Assembly: GCA_946803715.1 (NCBI GenBank) | Contig: CAMPET010000292.1 | Span: 63,421 to 75,390, forward strand | Source of the DNA: Beroe ovata | Lineage: Eukaryota > Ctenophora > Nuda > Beroida > Beroidae | DNA length: 11,970 bases | Direction: 5' to 3' | Shown: positions 11,939-11,970 of the stretch, piece by piece | How the letters are laid out: every line of letters begins with the position of its first letter | Numbering within the stretch: position 1 is the first letter of the stretch | The notes under the pieces: model-generated | What the model was told of the DNA's origin: nothing | The model's database searches: none | The model's input: only the letters and a program-made list of their open reading frames with translations | Position numbers and translations under genes: made by a program

Positions 11939-11970
<32 letters not shown>
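11939..11970. repeat. (GT)n microsatellite at the window end
   Basis: Pure GT dinucleotide run of at least 30 bp, continuing past the window. It is preceded by a G-rich stretch. Confidence 0.95.

Noticed and set aside
1-11970. CRISPR array, tRNA, rRNA, phage or bacterial operon
   Set aside because: The repeats are microsatellites or short dispersed motifs without regular spacers. No cloverleaf, rRNA block or bacterial gene arrangement was seen.

Overview
The window looks like metazoan nuclear DNA. It holds a many-exon gene with short GT-AG introns (79 to about 590 nt), dense microsatellites, and no bacterial-style operon, rRNA or tRNA. A sponge or other invertebrate is possible, but the sequence does not fix the lineage.

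The main content is one minus-strand gene that I reconstructed exon by exon from about 8356 down to 163. Twenty-one candidate exons join with consistent reading-frame phase at every junction, giving about 1,250 residues. From about 3400 down to 1660 they encode a complete TOG (HEAT-repeat, tubulin-binding) domain. From about 480 down to 163 they encode the start of a second TOG domain that leaves the window. Before the first TOG lies a long Ser/Pro/Lys-rich linker (8356 to about 3430). Linker, TOG, short linker, TOG is the C-terminal layout of TOGARAM1/crescerin, a ciliary microtubule regulator. The N-terminal exons (start codon, any TOG1/TOG2) and the last exons were not found.

The introns are unusual. 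They carry many 14-bp palindromes of the type GTTACCATGGTAAC, which match the RFX X-box consensus known from ciliary-gene promoters. They also carry a second dispersed motif, GGTGTCA/TGACACC. This is arranged in clusters with one orientation at 2405-3607 and the opposite orientation at 5646-5806, and includes a perfect 4 x 15-bp tandem array.

From 8480 to 11970 the DNA is more AT-rich and mostly non-coding. It contains two further X-box-like sites, TATA-like, CCAAT, CRE-like and CArG-box motifs, and a few short orphan ORFs. The best orphan is a possible two-exon, roughly 125-residue secreted protein on the minus strand (11055 to 10382), but it is weak and a plus-strand reading competes with it. 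Both window edges run into GT-rich simple sequence.
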